From NCBI GenBank assembly GCA_903821635.1, contig CAIJLV010000174.1, positions 1 to 46,147 of the forward strand: 46,147 bases of DNA, in the 5' to 3' direction. Below are positions 8,596 through 16,504 of the stretch, piece after piece (within the stretch, counting starts at the first letter, position 1; the number at the start of each line of letters is the position of its first letter). Origin of the DNA: an uncultured Verrucomicrobiota bacterium (GTDB taxonomy: Bacteria; Verrucomicrobiota; Verrucomicrobiia; Limisphaerales; UBA9464). The position numbers were made by a program, and so were the translations under genes. Below the pieces are notes generated by a model that saw nothing but the letters and a program-made list of their open reading frames with translations, was not told where the DNA came from and searched no databases.

Positions 8596-9993
8596 ATGAG
8601 TTCGCTTGCTCAGTTCCTTGTCGCTCCTCAATTGGTTCCCGCCCTTGATCCTGGGTTTCGGCCGGCGGCGCTGGCCTGTCGGGCCTTTGCCAACGCTGCG
8701 ACCGTGCCGGTTACGCTCGCTTTGGAGCAGGCGGATGGATCGGTTTTCCATCATCAACTCAACATCCTCCCGGACAGTCATTCGGCGGCGCTTGAGGTGA
8801 ACGCGTTTTTCGTTGAGCGACTCGCCAAGTTTTTGCTTTGGGCCTATGGCGGTTGGCGTCTGCATGTTGCGGGGCCAGAAGCGCTTGCCGACGCATTGCG
8901 TCGCCACTACGCGAAGGATCCGGCCGGGAGGTTTGACTCGGAAATCATCGGACAACGGATTTATGACCACCCGATCGAGGTTGTGACAGTGAAGTCGCCC
9001 ACTGAACTGCCTGCTCCGAAGGCCAACACGGCCCCGTTGGGGCGTCATTGGCAGGGTTGCCGCATCGGTTTCGACCTTGGTGGCTCGGACCGCAAGGTGG
9101 CGGCAGTGATTGATGGCAAGTGTGTCTTCAGCGAAGAAACGGTCTGGGACCCTTACTTTCAACCGGATGTGAATTACCACCTTGATGGAGTGAGGGATTC
9201 ACTGCGCAAGGCTGCCGCCCACCTGCCCCGGGTGGACGGCATCGGTGGGAGCGCCGCAGGGGTATACGTGAACAATCGGGTGAAGGTCGCCTCGCTGTTT
9301 CGCGGCTTGCCGCCGGAGCAGTTTGAAGCGCGGGCCAAAAACTTGTTCCTCGAACTTCAGCGAGAATGGGGTGGCATTCCCTTCGAAGTCGTAAACGACG
9401 GCGAGGTGACGGCGCTCGCGGCCTCAATGTCGCTCGGGGTCAACTCTGTGTTGGGGTTGGCGATGGGCACCAGCACTGCCGCCGGATTCGTGAACGCAGA
9501 GGGCAACATCACCTCGTGGCTCAATGAACTCGCCTTCACGCCGTTCGATTACAGTCCCACGGCGCCGCGGGAAGAGTGGTCTGGCGATGTGGGGGTCGGC
9601 GCCTCGTATTTTTCACAGCAAGCGGTTGGCCGCCTCATGGCACCCGCGGGCATCGAGGTGGATTCCACCTTGCCGCTCCCGGAAAAGCTCAAGTTGGTGC
9701 AGTCGCTGATGCAAGCGGGTGACCCACGCGCGGCGCGTATTTACGACTCGTTGGGCATCTTCCTAGGCTACGGGTTGGCGCACGCGGCGAGTTTTTACCA
9801 ATTTGAACAGGTGCTGGTGCTGGGGCGCGTGACGACGGGCGTCGGGGGGGATCGGCTCTTGGAAGGGGCTCGCAAGGTGCTGGAGCTTGAATTTCCGGAG
9901 CTTTCGGCGCGGATACGGTTCCAAGTGCCGGATGAAAAGGAGAAGCGGCACGGACAAGCGATTGCGGCGGCGAGTCTGCCCGTCGTGGGGTGA
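8596..9993 (+). CDS. ROK/sugar-kinase-like ATPase with a 150-residue N-terminal extension
   Basis: The frame opens at 8557; the ATG at 8596 gives 465 residues and is preferred over the upstream alternative start, though no good ribosome site is visible at either. The ATP-binding phosphate-1 motif IGFDLGGSDRK begins near residue 157, far from the N-terminus where ROK proteins usually have it. VNDGEVTALAAS matches the catalytic-Asp segment of ROK kinases, and LAMGTSTAAGFVN the phosphate-2 or substrate loop. The Cys-rich zinc motif of classic ROK proteins is absent. It could be a sugar kinase or a non-catalytic ROK-like protein; the substrate cannot be told. It has no DNA-binding domain, so it is not a NagC/XylR regulator. 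Confidence 0.7.
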   Translation: MSSLAQFLVAPQLVPALDPGFRPAALACRAFANAATVPVTLALEQADGSVFHHQLNILPDSHSAALEVNAFFVERLAKFLLWAYGGWRLHVAGPEALADALRRHYAKDPAGRFDSEIIGQRIYDHPIEVVTVKSPTELPAPKANTAPLGRHWQGCRIGFDLGGSDRKVAAVIDGKCVFSEETVWDPYFQPDVNYHLDGVRDSLRKAAAHLPRVDGIGGSAAGVYVNNRVKVASLFRGLPPEQFEARAKNLFLELQREWGGIPFEVVNDGEVTALAASMSLGVNSVLGLAMGTSTAAGFVNAEGNITSWLNELAFTPFDYSPTAPREEWSGDVGVGASYFSQQAVGRLMAPAGIEVDSTLPLPEKLKLVQSLMQAGDPRAARIYDSLGIFLGYGLAHAASFYQFEQVLVLGRVTTGVGGDRLLEGARKVLELEFPELSARIRFQVPDEKEKRHGQAIAAASLPVVG

Positions 9994-10012
9994 GGTAGGG
10001 CTCGTGCGGTAA

Positions 10013-10039
10013 CAAAAAGGGCGGCCTAAGGGCCGCCCT
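10013..10039. terminator. Intrinsic terminator between convergent genes
   Basis: Inverted repeat AGGGCGGCC (10018-10026), loop TAAG, GGCCGCCCT (10031-10039). On the minus strand the stem is followed by TTTTT (complement of 10013-10017), so it is a good terminator for the DUF1080 gene. On the plus strand an A-rich stretch follows instead, so it serves the ROK gene less well. Confidence 0.8.
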
Positions 10040-10065
10040 GAGGAGAAAAAATTCAGTGGCTGGAC

Positions 10066-10857
10066 TCAGTTGTATTGGCCGAGTTGGCGGATCCAGATGT
10101 TGCGAAAGCGCGTCGGATTGCCGTGGTCTTGCAGACTGATCCCGCCCTTGCCGGAGTAAGCCTTGTAAGGGTCGGTGGCGCGGTGATTGGTCGGGCCGTT
10201 GAGTTCCTTGCGGTTGTGTAGCAACACCCCGTTGAGGATGACCGTGGCGTAAGCGGGCTTCGTCAGTTTGCCCTCGGCATCGAATTGGGGCGCTTCAAAC
10301 ACGATGTCGTAGCTGTTCCATTCACCGGGACCCTTGATGGCGTTTGCGAGGGGTGGCCACTGGCCATAAAGGGCGCCGGCCTGACCGTCGGCGTAGGTCT
10401 TGTTATTGTGACTGTCGAGCACTTGGATCTCGAACTGACCGTGGAAGAAGACGCCGGAATTGCCCCGGCCTTGGCTTTCGCCTTCTGGCTTGGTTGGGGT
10501 GGCAAATTCGAGGTGCAATTGGGCGTCGCCCCATTGGTCTTTGGTGTGGATGCCGCCGGATTTGCCCACGACTTCCATGTAGCCATGCTCGATTTTCCAT
10601 TTCGGGCTGCCGCCGCCGTCGCGCTCCCATTTGGCGAAGTCGGTGCCGTCGAAGAGCACGGTGGCGTCGCTGGGGGCAGGGGCGCCATGACTGAAGGACG
10701 GGGCTGGTTTTACCGTGGGCGGATTGGGCCGGTCCTTGTCGTGGACCTTCCATTTTTGGCCGCGAATCTGAGGGGTGTCGGTGTAGCCGACGCCTTGAGC
10801 AAAGGTAACGACGCTGGCGAGCAGCGCGCCGAGTGAGAACAGGGTGATGCGTTTCAT
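10066..10857 (-). CDS. Secreted DUF1080 (3-keto-disaccharide hydrolase-like) protein
   Basis: The start is placed at the ATG at 10857, giving 263 residues with a clear signal peptide (MKRITLFSLGALLASVVTFAQ); the longer frame to 10989 lacks one and overlaps the upstream gene. The motifs VLFDGTDFAKWERDGG, NSGVFFHGQFEIQVLDSHNN, EWNSYDIVFEAP and RFRNIWIRQLG are those of the DUF1080 jelly-roll family, abundant in Verrucomicrobiota and Planctomycetota. Some members hydrolyse 3-keto-glycosides, so periplasmic or extracellular carbohydrate breakdown is likely. The gene is complete and ends at a strong terminator. It lies 79 bases downstream of an ABC-2 permease and may be on the same transcript, although the functions look unrelated. 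Confidence 0.88.
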   Translation of the reverse strand: MKRITLFSLGALLASVVTFAQGVGYTDTPQIRGQKWKVHDKDRPNPPTVKPAPSFSHGAPAPSDATVLFDGTDFAKWERDGGGSPKWKIEHGYMEVVGKSGGIHTKDQWGDAQLHLEFATPTKPEGESQGRGNSGVFFHGQFEIQVLDSHNNKTYADGQAGALYGQWPPLANAIKGPGEWNSYDIVFEAPQFDAEGKLTKPAYATVILNGVLLHNRKELNGPTNHRATDPYKAYSGKGGISLQDHGNPTRFRNIWIRQLGQYN

Positions 10858-10936
10858 GTGCGACTGGTGACGCGGAGAGCGTTCGCGGTCTCCGACGTCG
10901 AAGGCAAGCGCGGGCTTCATCCGAACCCAGCGCGGC

Positions 10937-11740
10937 TTAGGAGCTGGCGCTGGTGTATTGCTTGAGGGCCCGGCGCCAGACCCATTCACTCAGGCCAAAA
11001 CTCAACAGGCCCAGCGAGAGGAGCAGGCCGATTTCCCACGGGGATTGCAGGCGACCGACGAGCAGCTTTGAAGGCACATTGGACACTAGGAGCATCGGCA
11101 GCACGAAGGTGAAGACGGCCTTGAACACGCCGGGAGGGAATGCGACGTCAGGCAGGCGAGCGATGTTAAAGAGGTTGTAATACCCCCAGACGATGCCTTG
11201 GGAGCGCACGGTCCAAAAGGCGGTGCTCGCGAGCAGGCACATCCACGAATAGTGGATTAGCAAGCCGACGCCGCAGAGCAGGATAAAACCCAAGATCTGG
11301 GCGAACGTGGGCCGGTAGTGGAGCTCCACGAGCGCCCAGACGATGACGGCGAGGCCGAGCAGCGCGTTGATGCAGTTGCCGACTTCAAATTTTCGCGTGG
11401 AGATGAGGAAGCGGGCGTTTACGGGCAGGAGTAGGAAAAAATCGAGTTTCCCGGTCCGAATCAATTCAGAGAGATTCGTGAGGTTGGTCATGAAGAAGAT
11501 GCTGACCAACTGCATCAGAAATTGGCTGCAACCCGAGAGCAGGATTACCTCCCACTTCGTCCAACCGCCGATGCTGTCGGTGTGGCTGTAAAGCACGCCC
11601 ATGAAGGCCAGTTGAAGCGCAAACCACAGTGCCTCCACCACGATCCAGAGGATGAAATTCAATTTGAACATCATCTCCTGCACCAGCGAGATGCGGCCCA
11701 AGGCGACCCAGAGGGACACGTAACGGCGCAGCGTGTTCAT
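10937..11740 (-). CDS. ABC-2 family permease (DUF990/ABC2_membrane_6 type)
   Basis: A 267-residue membrane protein with about six helices. The N-terminus MNTLRRYVSLWVALGRISL and the elements ELIRTGKLDFFLLLPVN and GIVWGYYNLFNIARLP are typical of the ABC-2 permeases that occur as a pair with an ATPase and are predicted exporters of unknown substrate. Its ATG overlaps the stop of the 53-codon ORF in front of it (ATGA). The ATP-binding partner is not in the neighbourhood. The paralogous permease at 11901-12707 should be its heterodimer partner. Confidence 0.86.
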   Translation of the reverse strand: MNTLRRYVSLWVALGRISLVQEMMFKLNFILWIVVEALWFALQLAFMGVLYSHTDSIGGWTKWEVILLSGCSQFLMQLVSIFFMTNLTNLSELIRTGKLDFFLLLPVNARFLISTRKFEVGNCINALLGLAVIVWALVELHYRPTFAQILGFILLCGVGLLIHYSWMCLLASTAFWTVRSQGIVWGYYNLFNIARLPDVAFPPGVFKAVFTFVLPMLLVSNVPSKLLVGRLQSPWEIGLLLSLGLLSFGLSEWVWRRALKQYTSASS

Positions 11741-11898
11741 ACGGGCAATGAGTGGTAAAAGGCGAAAGCGGAAACGCCCGCGGCCGAAACTAGGCGTGGC
11801 CCCACTGCTTGGAGGCGGTCGGTAAGCGGACGGCCATCATGGGCGGCCCGATTGGGGGCACCCGGTTGGCTTGAAGGCGGCGAAAACAGCAATTTCAT
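11737..11898 (-). CDS. Possible 53-residue small ORF between the two ABC-2 permease genes
   Basis: Between the two permease genes lies a 53-codon frame starting with ATG at 11898. A strong GGGAGG ribosome site (complement of 11905-11910) sits 6 bases upstream, the start is only 2 bases past the stop of the upstream permease, and its own stop overlaps the ATG of the downstream permease (ATGA). The product (MKLLFSPPSSQPG...FAFYHSLPV) resembles no family I know and is Pro/Ala-rich, so it may only carry ribosomes across the gap to couple the two permeases. The arrangement is better evidence than the protein sequence. Confidence 0.35.
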   Translation of the reverse strand: MKLLFSPPSSQPGAPNRAAHDGRPLTDRLQAVGPRLVSAAGVSAFAFYHSLPV

Positions 11899-11900
11899 CC

Positions 11901-12707
11901 TCAACCTCCCGCGGCGGAATAACGACGGATTCCCCGCGACCAGACAAACCGAGCAAGCCCATAGCCGAGCCCCACCCAGAGCGACTGGAGCGCCAGTCCC
12001 TGGCCGAGTTCCGCGCCGCTCACGCGTCCGAGATAGATGCTCACCGGAAAATGGCAGAGGTAGGGGTAAGGGGTGAAATACAGTGCCTGCGTCAACCAGG
12101 GCGGGAGGATGTCGAGCGGGAACAGGTGCCCGCTGGCGAGGTATTCGAAGGCAAACAGGATGAAAATGAACGTGCTGACGTCGAGCACCCAAAACGCCAG
12201 CAGCGCGCTGGTGTAGGCGAGGAAGAACTGCAGCAGGCCGGCCAACAGGGTGGCGGCTACAAATCCTAGCGTGGCGGTCAGATCCGGCGGCACGGCGAAG
12301 TAGGCGCGTTGGGTCCAAGCGAAGATCGCCACCGGCACTAGGGCCATGGGGGTATAAATGGCCCGTCCGGAAACGTAGAGGCACAGGCGATATGTGAGGT
12401 AATCGACCGGCTTTAGGAGAAACTGGCTGATGTTGCCATCCTTGATGTCGGCGGCGATTTGCCAGTCGTCTTCGGCCACCGCGGTCAAGGCGTCCACGAA
12501 GGTCACCAGCAGGTAATAACTCACCATTGCCCCCAGCGTGTAAGAGCCAACGAGATCGCCCGGAGCCTTGTCCGCGTAGATAGTGCGCCAAACGAAGAGC
12601 GTGCCCATGAGCGGAATCAGCCCAAACGCGGCCCGGAACAGAAAATTCACGCGATAAACCAGCGTGTTCTGGATGCCGATGCCGAGGACGTGAAGGTATT
12701 TGCGCAC
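11901..12707 (-). CDS. ABC-2 family permease (DUF990/ABC2_membrane_6 type)
   Basis: A membrane protein with about six helices, paralogous to the next gene downstream. The elements DDWQIAADIKDGNISQFLLKPVDYL and HLFPLDILPPWL are typical of the ABC-2 permeases with this name. No ATG lies near the conserved N-terminus; the GTG at 12707 gives MRKYLHVLGIG, which fits the family, and a protein of 268 residues. The open frame runs back to 12866, so a longer product cannot be excluded. The probable role is as one half of a membrane channel for export. No ATPase gene is adjacent; upstream is a divergent DUF6941 gene. Confidence 0.83.
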   Translation of the reverse strand: MRKYLHVLGIGIQNTLVYRVNFLFRAAFGLIPLMGTLFVWRTIYADKAPGDLVGSYTLGAMVSYYLLVTFVDALTAVAEDDWQIAADIKDGNISQFLLKPVDYLTYRLCLYVSGRAIYTPMALVPVAIFAWTQRAYFAVPPDLTATLGFVAATLLAGLLQFFLAYTSALLAFWVLDVSTFIFILFAFEYLASGHLFPLDILPPWLTQALYFTPYPYLCHFPVSIYLGRVSGAELGQGLALQSLWVGLGYGLARFVWSRGIRRYSAAGG

Positions 12708-12896
12708 GCGCAGCGTTAGCTTGGAGGGGATCGGCGCCGAGGTAACGCCGAAACTTGAGGTGGCTATGCCGGCGGTGTGGGAGTCGCTCCCAGTTGGGGC
12801 AAAATGACTTGGGTTCCAGTCTTCATTCTCCGGGCGGAACGGTAGATGCCGTCGATGCCTTTGCACGGACTACCCCGGCCGCCTAACCTCGCGGCC

Positions 12897-13301
12897 GTGA
12901 AACTCGAAATCTTCACTCTTTGCGACTCAGCCATCGATTACGGCGGCAAGCTTTGCATCCTCGGGGCCTTTGATCATGTCCGAGCCAAAGAAGCGCCGCA
13001 TGTGATGTCCTTGTGCGCGGTGGTGGCCCGGATGCGGTTTCATCGCATTGAAGAGGGAAATCACACCCTACGAGTCACGCTCGCCGACGAAGACGGCAAG
13101 ACGATCGTGCCCAACGTGGAGGCCCAGGTGGCGGTGCGTTTTGGCAATAAGGCCCAGAGTGCAACCTTCAATCTGATCATGCAGATCAATGGCCTGAAAC
13201 TGGATGTGTTCGGCGAATACACCGTGGACTTGGCGGTCGACAGCGTGCACCAAGGATCTATCCCGCTCTATTTTGAGCAAGTGCCGGCGAATTCCCTTTG
13301 A
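12897..13301 (+). CDS. DUF6941-family protein
   Basis: The GTG at 12897 gives a 134-residue protein starting MKLEIFTLCDSAIDYGGKL; the frame is open from 12846, but the extra N-terminus is low-complexity and unlikely. The sequence (LCILGAFDHVRA, HTLRVTLADEDGK, IPLYFEQVP) matches my memory of DUF6941, a small beta-sandwich-like family common in Verrucomicrobiota and Planctomycetota, with no known function. No signal peptide is seen, so it is probably cytoplasmic. It is divergent from the ABC-2 permease pair with 189 bases between the two chosen starts. Confidence 0.72.
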   Translation: MKLEIFTLCDSAIDYGGKLCILGAFDHVRAKEAPHVMSLCAVVARMRFHRIEEGNHTLRVTLADEDGKTIVPNVEAQVAVRFGNKAQSATFNLIMQINGLKLDVFGEYTVDLAVDSVHQGSIPLYFEQVPANSL

Positions 13302-13501
13302 GGCCCCGACCAGCGCCGTGCCTCTTGTCCCGAGGCTCAGATCAAGCTGAACTGCAAGCTAGGCTATTGATTCCAAGTTGGCACGCTAGGGGGTGGTTGG
13401 CGTCGGATTAGTCATCCCTGCGTCATTCCTATTGCGCGACGCGGGCTGGTTCGCACACTCCGCGCGCTTCGGTGGAATTGGGTTTCGCCGGGCATTCCAC
13501 G
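13302..13501. other. Upstream region of carA
   Basis: These 200 bases hold no recognisable gene. I looked for a pyrimidine attenuator or PyrR-like leader and found no convincing terminator/antiterminator pair. A TTGGCACG sequence at 13379-13386 resembles half of a sigma-54 site, but the required GC at -12 is missing. Confidence 0.35.
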
Positions 13502-14662
13502 ATGACGGCAATTCTCGTTCTCGAAGACGGCTCAGTTTTCCACGGTCAGGGCTTTGGCGCCGCCGCCACAGTCCCTGGCGAGGTGTGTTTCAATACCTCG
13601 ATGACGGGTTACCAAGAGATTCTCACCGATCCTTCCTACAAAGGGCAGATCGTCACCATGACGTATCCGCTGATTGGGAATTACGGGGTGAACTCGCAGG
13701 ATGTGGAATCGTGGGCGCCGCACGCGGGCGGGTTCGTGATCCGGGAACTCTCTCCGGTCGTCTCGAACTGGCGCGCCGACCACACCCTGCACGACTACCT
13801 CGCCCAGCACGGTATTCCCGGCATCCAAGGCATTGATACCCGAGCGCTGACCAAAAAACTCCGCGTCCGCGGCGCGCTGACCGGTTGCATTTCGACGGCT
13901 GGAATTTCGGTCGAGGAAGCCCTCGAACAAGCGCGCGCTTGGGGCGGGATGGCCGGTCGCGACTATGTCTCCGCAGTGACCCACAAGGAACCGTTTCTAT
14001 GGGACGCGGAGGATCAGGATTCCGCCGCCTTCGACATCACCCAGGAAAACAATCCGCCCGCTCCTCGATTTATCCGCAAGCCCCTGCCGCCCGCGGATAT
14101 CCCGATCGTCGCCTACGATTTTGGGATAAAATACAACATCCTGCGCCGCCTGCGCCAAAAGGGCTTCAAGGTGCAGGTCGTGCCCGCGCATACTTCCGCC
14201 GCCGAAGTGCTCAAATACCAACCGGCCGGGGTGTTTCTCTCGAATGGTCCCGGTGATCCCTCCGCCTTGGCCGGCATCGTGCGGGAAGTGAAAACCTTGG
14301 TGGCTCATGGGATTCCCATTTTTGGGATTTGCTTGGGGCACCAGATCTTGGGACAGGCCTTTGGCGGCAAGACCTTCAAGCTCAAGTTCGGTCATCGAGG
14401 CGGTAATCAGCCGGTCAAAGATTTTGAGTCGGGCCGCGTAGAAATCACGTCCCAGAACCATGGATTTGCGGTCGATGCGGCCTCGTTGCCAGCCGATGTC
14501 GTGGTGAATCGAATCAACCTAAACGACCAGACCGTCGAGGGGTTGCGGCACAAGACGAAGCCCGTTTTCTGCGTCCAATACCATCCCGAAGCCTCGCCCG
14601 GGCCGCATGACTCAACGCCGCTGTTCGACGAGTTTCGGCAGTTGCTTCTGAAGCACAGTTGA
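13502..14662 (+). CDS. carA: Carbamoyl-phosphate synthase small (glutaminase) subunit
   Basis: The ATG at 13502 gives 386 residues, normal for CarA; the frame is open from a GTG at 13472, but the family begins at MTAILVLEDGSVF. It hydrolyses glutamine and channels ammonia to CarB for carbamoyl phosphate, feeding pyrimidines and arginine. The N-terminal CPSase domain contains NTSMTGYQEILTDPSY; the C-terminal class I amidotransferase domain has the nucleophile in GICLGHQ (Cys277) and the partners in QYHPEA (His361, Glu363). carB is not adjacent; mtnA follows after 15 bases, and the two are probably co-transcribed without an obvious metabolic link. Confidence 0.97.
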   Translation: MTAILVLEDGSVFHGQGFGAAATVPGEVCFNTSMTGYQEILTDPSYKGQIVTMTYPLIGNYGVNSQDVESWAPHAGGFVIRELSPVVSNWRADHTLHDYLAQHGIPGIQGIDTRALTKKLRVRGALTGCISTAGISVEEALEQARAWGGMAGRDYVSAVTHKEPFLWDAEDQDSAAFDITQENNPPAPRFIRKPLPPADIPIVAYDFGIKYNILRRLRQKGFKVQVVPAHTSAAEVLKYQPAGVFLSNGPGDPSALAGIVREVKTLVAHGIPIFGICLGHQILGQAFGGKTFKLKFGHRGGNQPVKDFESGRVEITSQNHGFAVDAASLPADVVVNRINLNDQTVEGLRHKTKPVFCVQYHPEASPGPHDSTPLFDEFRQLLLKHS

Positions 14663-14677
14663 ACCCCGGCTGCGTGC

Positions 14678-15808
14678 ATGTCTGTCGACCCCTGCATTCG
14701 CACAGTCCGCTTTGACGCGCTGCGTAACGCGGTGCTCCTGATCGAGCAGCGGTTGCTGCCGCACGAGTTCAAAGTAATTGCCACCCGCAACTTCCGGGAA
14801 ACTGCCGCGGCGATCCGCGACATGATCGTCCGCGGAGCCGGTGCCATGGGGGCGACGGCGGCCTATGGGCTCGCCCAGGGGGCGCGGGCGTTTCGCGGCC
14901 GTGACCTGGGCCGGTTTGCCAGCCATTTGGAACAGGTTTACCGCACGCTCGCGGAAGCCCGACCCACGGCGGTTGATCCGGTGAATGCGTTGGACGGCGT
15001 TTTGGCGGCGATGGCTCAGGGCGACTCCGTGAAGCTCCAGCAGGCGCTCGCGCTCGATGCCGCTGAACGCTTTGCCGACCAAGACGTGGCGCATTGCGAA
15101 GCCATCGGCCAGCACGGCTTGAAGCTGTTCCGTTCCGGCACGCGCGTGCTCACCCATTGCAATGCCGGGCGGTTGGCGTTTGTTGATGTGGGTTCGGCCA
15201 CCGCGCCGATTTACGCCGCCCATGCGGCCGGCCGAAAGCTGCACGTCTTCTGTGACGAAACCCGCCCCCGCTGCCAAGGCGCTTCGTTGACGGCGTGGGA
15301 GTTGGCGCAGGCGGGCGTCGCCCATTCGGTCATCGCCGACAACGCGGCGGGTTACCTGATGCAGCGAGGCGAGATCGACCTCGTCATCGTGGGTGCCGAT
15401 CGCGTGTTGGGGCGGACTGGCGAGGTGGCCAACAAGATCGGCACCTACACCAAGGCGGTGCTCGCCGCCCGCCACCAACTGCCCTTCTACGTGGCGATTC
15501 CGCTCTCGACGCTCGATTGGGAGCTGCGTCGAGGGGGCGCGATTCCGATCGAAGAACGGCACGAAGACGAAGTGCTCGGCGCGTGGGGAGTGGTCCATCC
15601 GGCTCCTTCCTCGGGACGGCGAGCAAAGCCAGGAAATAGAAGTTACGTGCGCATCGCCAACCCAGGGAGTCCCGCCCGGAACCCGGGATTTGACGTAACC
15701 CCGGCTGACCTGATCACCGGTATCATCACGCCCGTGGGTGTTTTTCGCCCGGAGGAACTCTGGAAAAATCGCCACCGACTTGGGGTAGGCGCTGGGCGAA
15801 ACCGTTGA
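14678..15808 (+). CDS. mtnA: S-methyl-5-thioribose-1-phosphate isomerase
   Basis: A 376-residue protein of the eIF2B-like MtnA family, which interconverts methylthioribose-1-phosphate and methylthioribulose-1-phosphate in methionine salvage. MIVRGAGAMG, THCNAG with the catalytic Cys, CDETRPRCQGASLTAWEL, and IVGADRV with the catalytic Asp are all present. The C-terminal part VRIANPGSPARNPGFDVTP aligns with the family without gaps. Just before it there is an insertion of about 17 residues (HPAPSSGRRAKPGNRSY, around 15597-15645) where most members have a short EVTHVRG-like turn. The other methionine-salvage genes are not nearby. Confidence 0.94.
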   Translation: MSVDPCIRTVRFDALRNAVLLIEQRLLPHEFKVIATRNFRETAAAIRDMIVRGAGAMGATAAYGLAQGARAFRGRDLGRFASHLEQVYRTLAEARPTAVDPVNALDGVLAAMAQGDSVKLQQALALDAAERFADQDVAHCEAIGQHGLKLFRSGTRVLTHCNAGRLAFVDVGSATAPIYAAHAAGRKLHVFCDETRPRCQGASLTAWELAQAGVAHSVIADNAAGYLMQRGEIDLVIVGADRVLGRTGEVANKIGTYTKAVLAARHQLPFYVAIPLSTLDWELRRGGAIPIEERHEDEVLGAWGVVHPAPSSGRRAKPGNRSYVRIANPGSPARNPGFDVTPADLITGIITPVGVFRPEELWKNRHRLGVGAGRNR

Positions 15809-15816
15809 TAAGAGCG

Positions 15817-15840
15817 ACTGTATCAGCTTGTGGATACAGT
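15817..15840. promoter_or_regulatory. Perfect 8-bp inverted repeat upstream of the FHA gene
   Basis: ACTGTATC (15817-15824), 8-base spacer, GATACAGT (15833-15840). The repeat lies 8 bases after the mtnA stop and 64 bases before the FHA gene. No T-tract follows, so it is not an intrinsic terminator. A -35-like TTGACG begins at 15860, downstream of the repeat. It could be an operator or an mRNA hairpin. The spacer overlaps a near match to a DnaA box (TGTGGATAC), which I consider coincidental. Confidence 0.4.
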
Positions 15841-15904
15841 TGGTAAATGGGGAAACCGTTTGACGCACCTTTGCTACAACCGTTAAACACACCGGGCCCT
15901 GCCT

Positions 15905-16408
15905 ATGCCTAAATTAGTTGTCATCACCGCGGGCTTTAGTGAGCGCGCGTTTGAGATCTCCGCCGACAAGGCGACGATCGGTCGCGTCGATGACAACAAG
16001 TTCTGCCTGCCAGAACCAAGTGTCTCGAGTCACCACTGTGAAGTTTACGCCAAAGGCGACGACATCGTGGTGAAAGATCTGGGGTCAACCAACGGCTCGT
16101 TCGTCAACGAAAGCCAGTTGGCTCCTGAAAAAGAAGTCACCTTACGACCGGGCCAGGTGCTGCGGTTGGGGCAGATTGAACTGCGCTACGAAACCGGTAA
16201 ACGGCAAGACACCACGGTGGCCCGTCCGGCAGTGAAACTCGGTGACGGCGGAGTCGGCCAGACTGTCGTCATGTCGAAGAACTCGGCGTTTGCGAAGAAG
16301 AACAACAACGTCAACAAGATCTTCCTCGCGGTGGGCGCCGTGCTGGTGATTGCGATCATCGTTTTTCTCGTGATTGCCTTCTCCGGAGTGAGCAGCTCTG
16401 GGCAATAG
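15905..16408 (+). CDS. FHA-domain protein with C-terminal membrane anchor
   Basis: A 167-residue protein with an FHA domain in residues 1-100: ATIGRVDDNKFCLPEPSVSSHHCEV and LGSTNGSFVN contain the GR, SxxH and NG residues that bind phosphothreonine. A low-complexity linker with several Thr/Ser follows, then one transmembrane helix near the C-terminus (IFLAVGAVLVIAIIVFLVIAF). The FHA domain is therefore tethered to the inner face of the membrane, probably docking a phosphorylated partner of a Ser/Thr kinase; no kinase is encoded nearby. It is preceded by the inverted repeat at 15817 and followed by a strong terminator, and it is probably monocistronic. Confidence 0.9.
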   Translation: MPKLVVITAGFSERAFEISADKATIGRVDDNKFCLPEPSVSSHHCEVYAKGDDIVVKDLGSTNGSFVNESQLAPEKEVTLRPGQVLRLGQIELRYETGKRQDTTVARPAVKLGDGGVGQTVVMSKNSAFAKKNNNVNKIFLAVGAVLVIAIIVFLVIAFSGVSSSGQ

Positions 16409-16430
16409 CTGCCCTTGCCATTCAATTGCC

Positions 16431-16466
16431 GCCCCGCCGCCGGAACTCCGGCGGCGGGGCCGTTTT
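16431..16466 (+). terminator. Intrinsic terminator of the FHA gene
   Basis: A perfect 13-bp stem, GCCCCGCCGCCGG (16431-16443), tetraloop AACT, CCGGCGGCGGGGC (16448-16460), followed by CGTTTT. It lies 22 bases after the FHA stop. The reverse direction lacks a T-tract, so it does not obviously serve the convergent ATPase gene. Confidence 0.9.
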
Positions 16467-16504
16467 GCACAGGCCAGACCGACGTTCAAGGCGGCTTGCG
16501 CCGC

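Noticed and set aside
11737..12591. 284-codon minus-strand frame overlapping the first ABC-2 permease
   Set aside because: Its upstream part is a frame shadow of the permease (Arg-rich, no motif). Only the last 53 codons, outside the permease, are kept as a possible small gene.
13379..13395. Sigma-54-like sequence TTGGCACG upstream of carA
   Set aside because: The -24 half fits, but the bases at the -12 position are GG instead of GC, and carA is not usually sigma-54 controlled.
15825..15837. Near DnaA box (TGTGGATAC) in the dyad upstream of the FHA gene
   Set aside because: A single box with one mismatch, no AT-rich unwinding region and no replication gene nearby; not an origin.
14612..15892. 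426-codon open frame antisense to mtnA
   Set aside because: Long antisense frames are common in GC-rich genes; mtnA has clear motifs and the antisense product has none.
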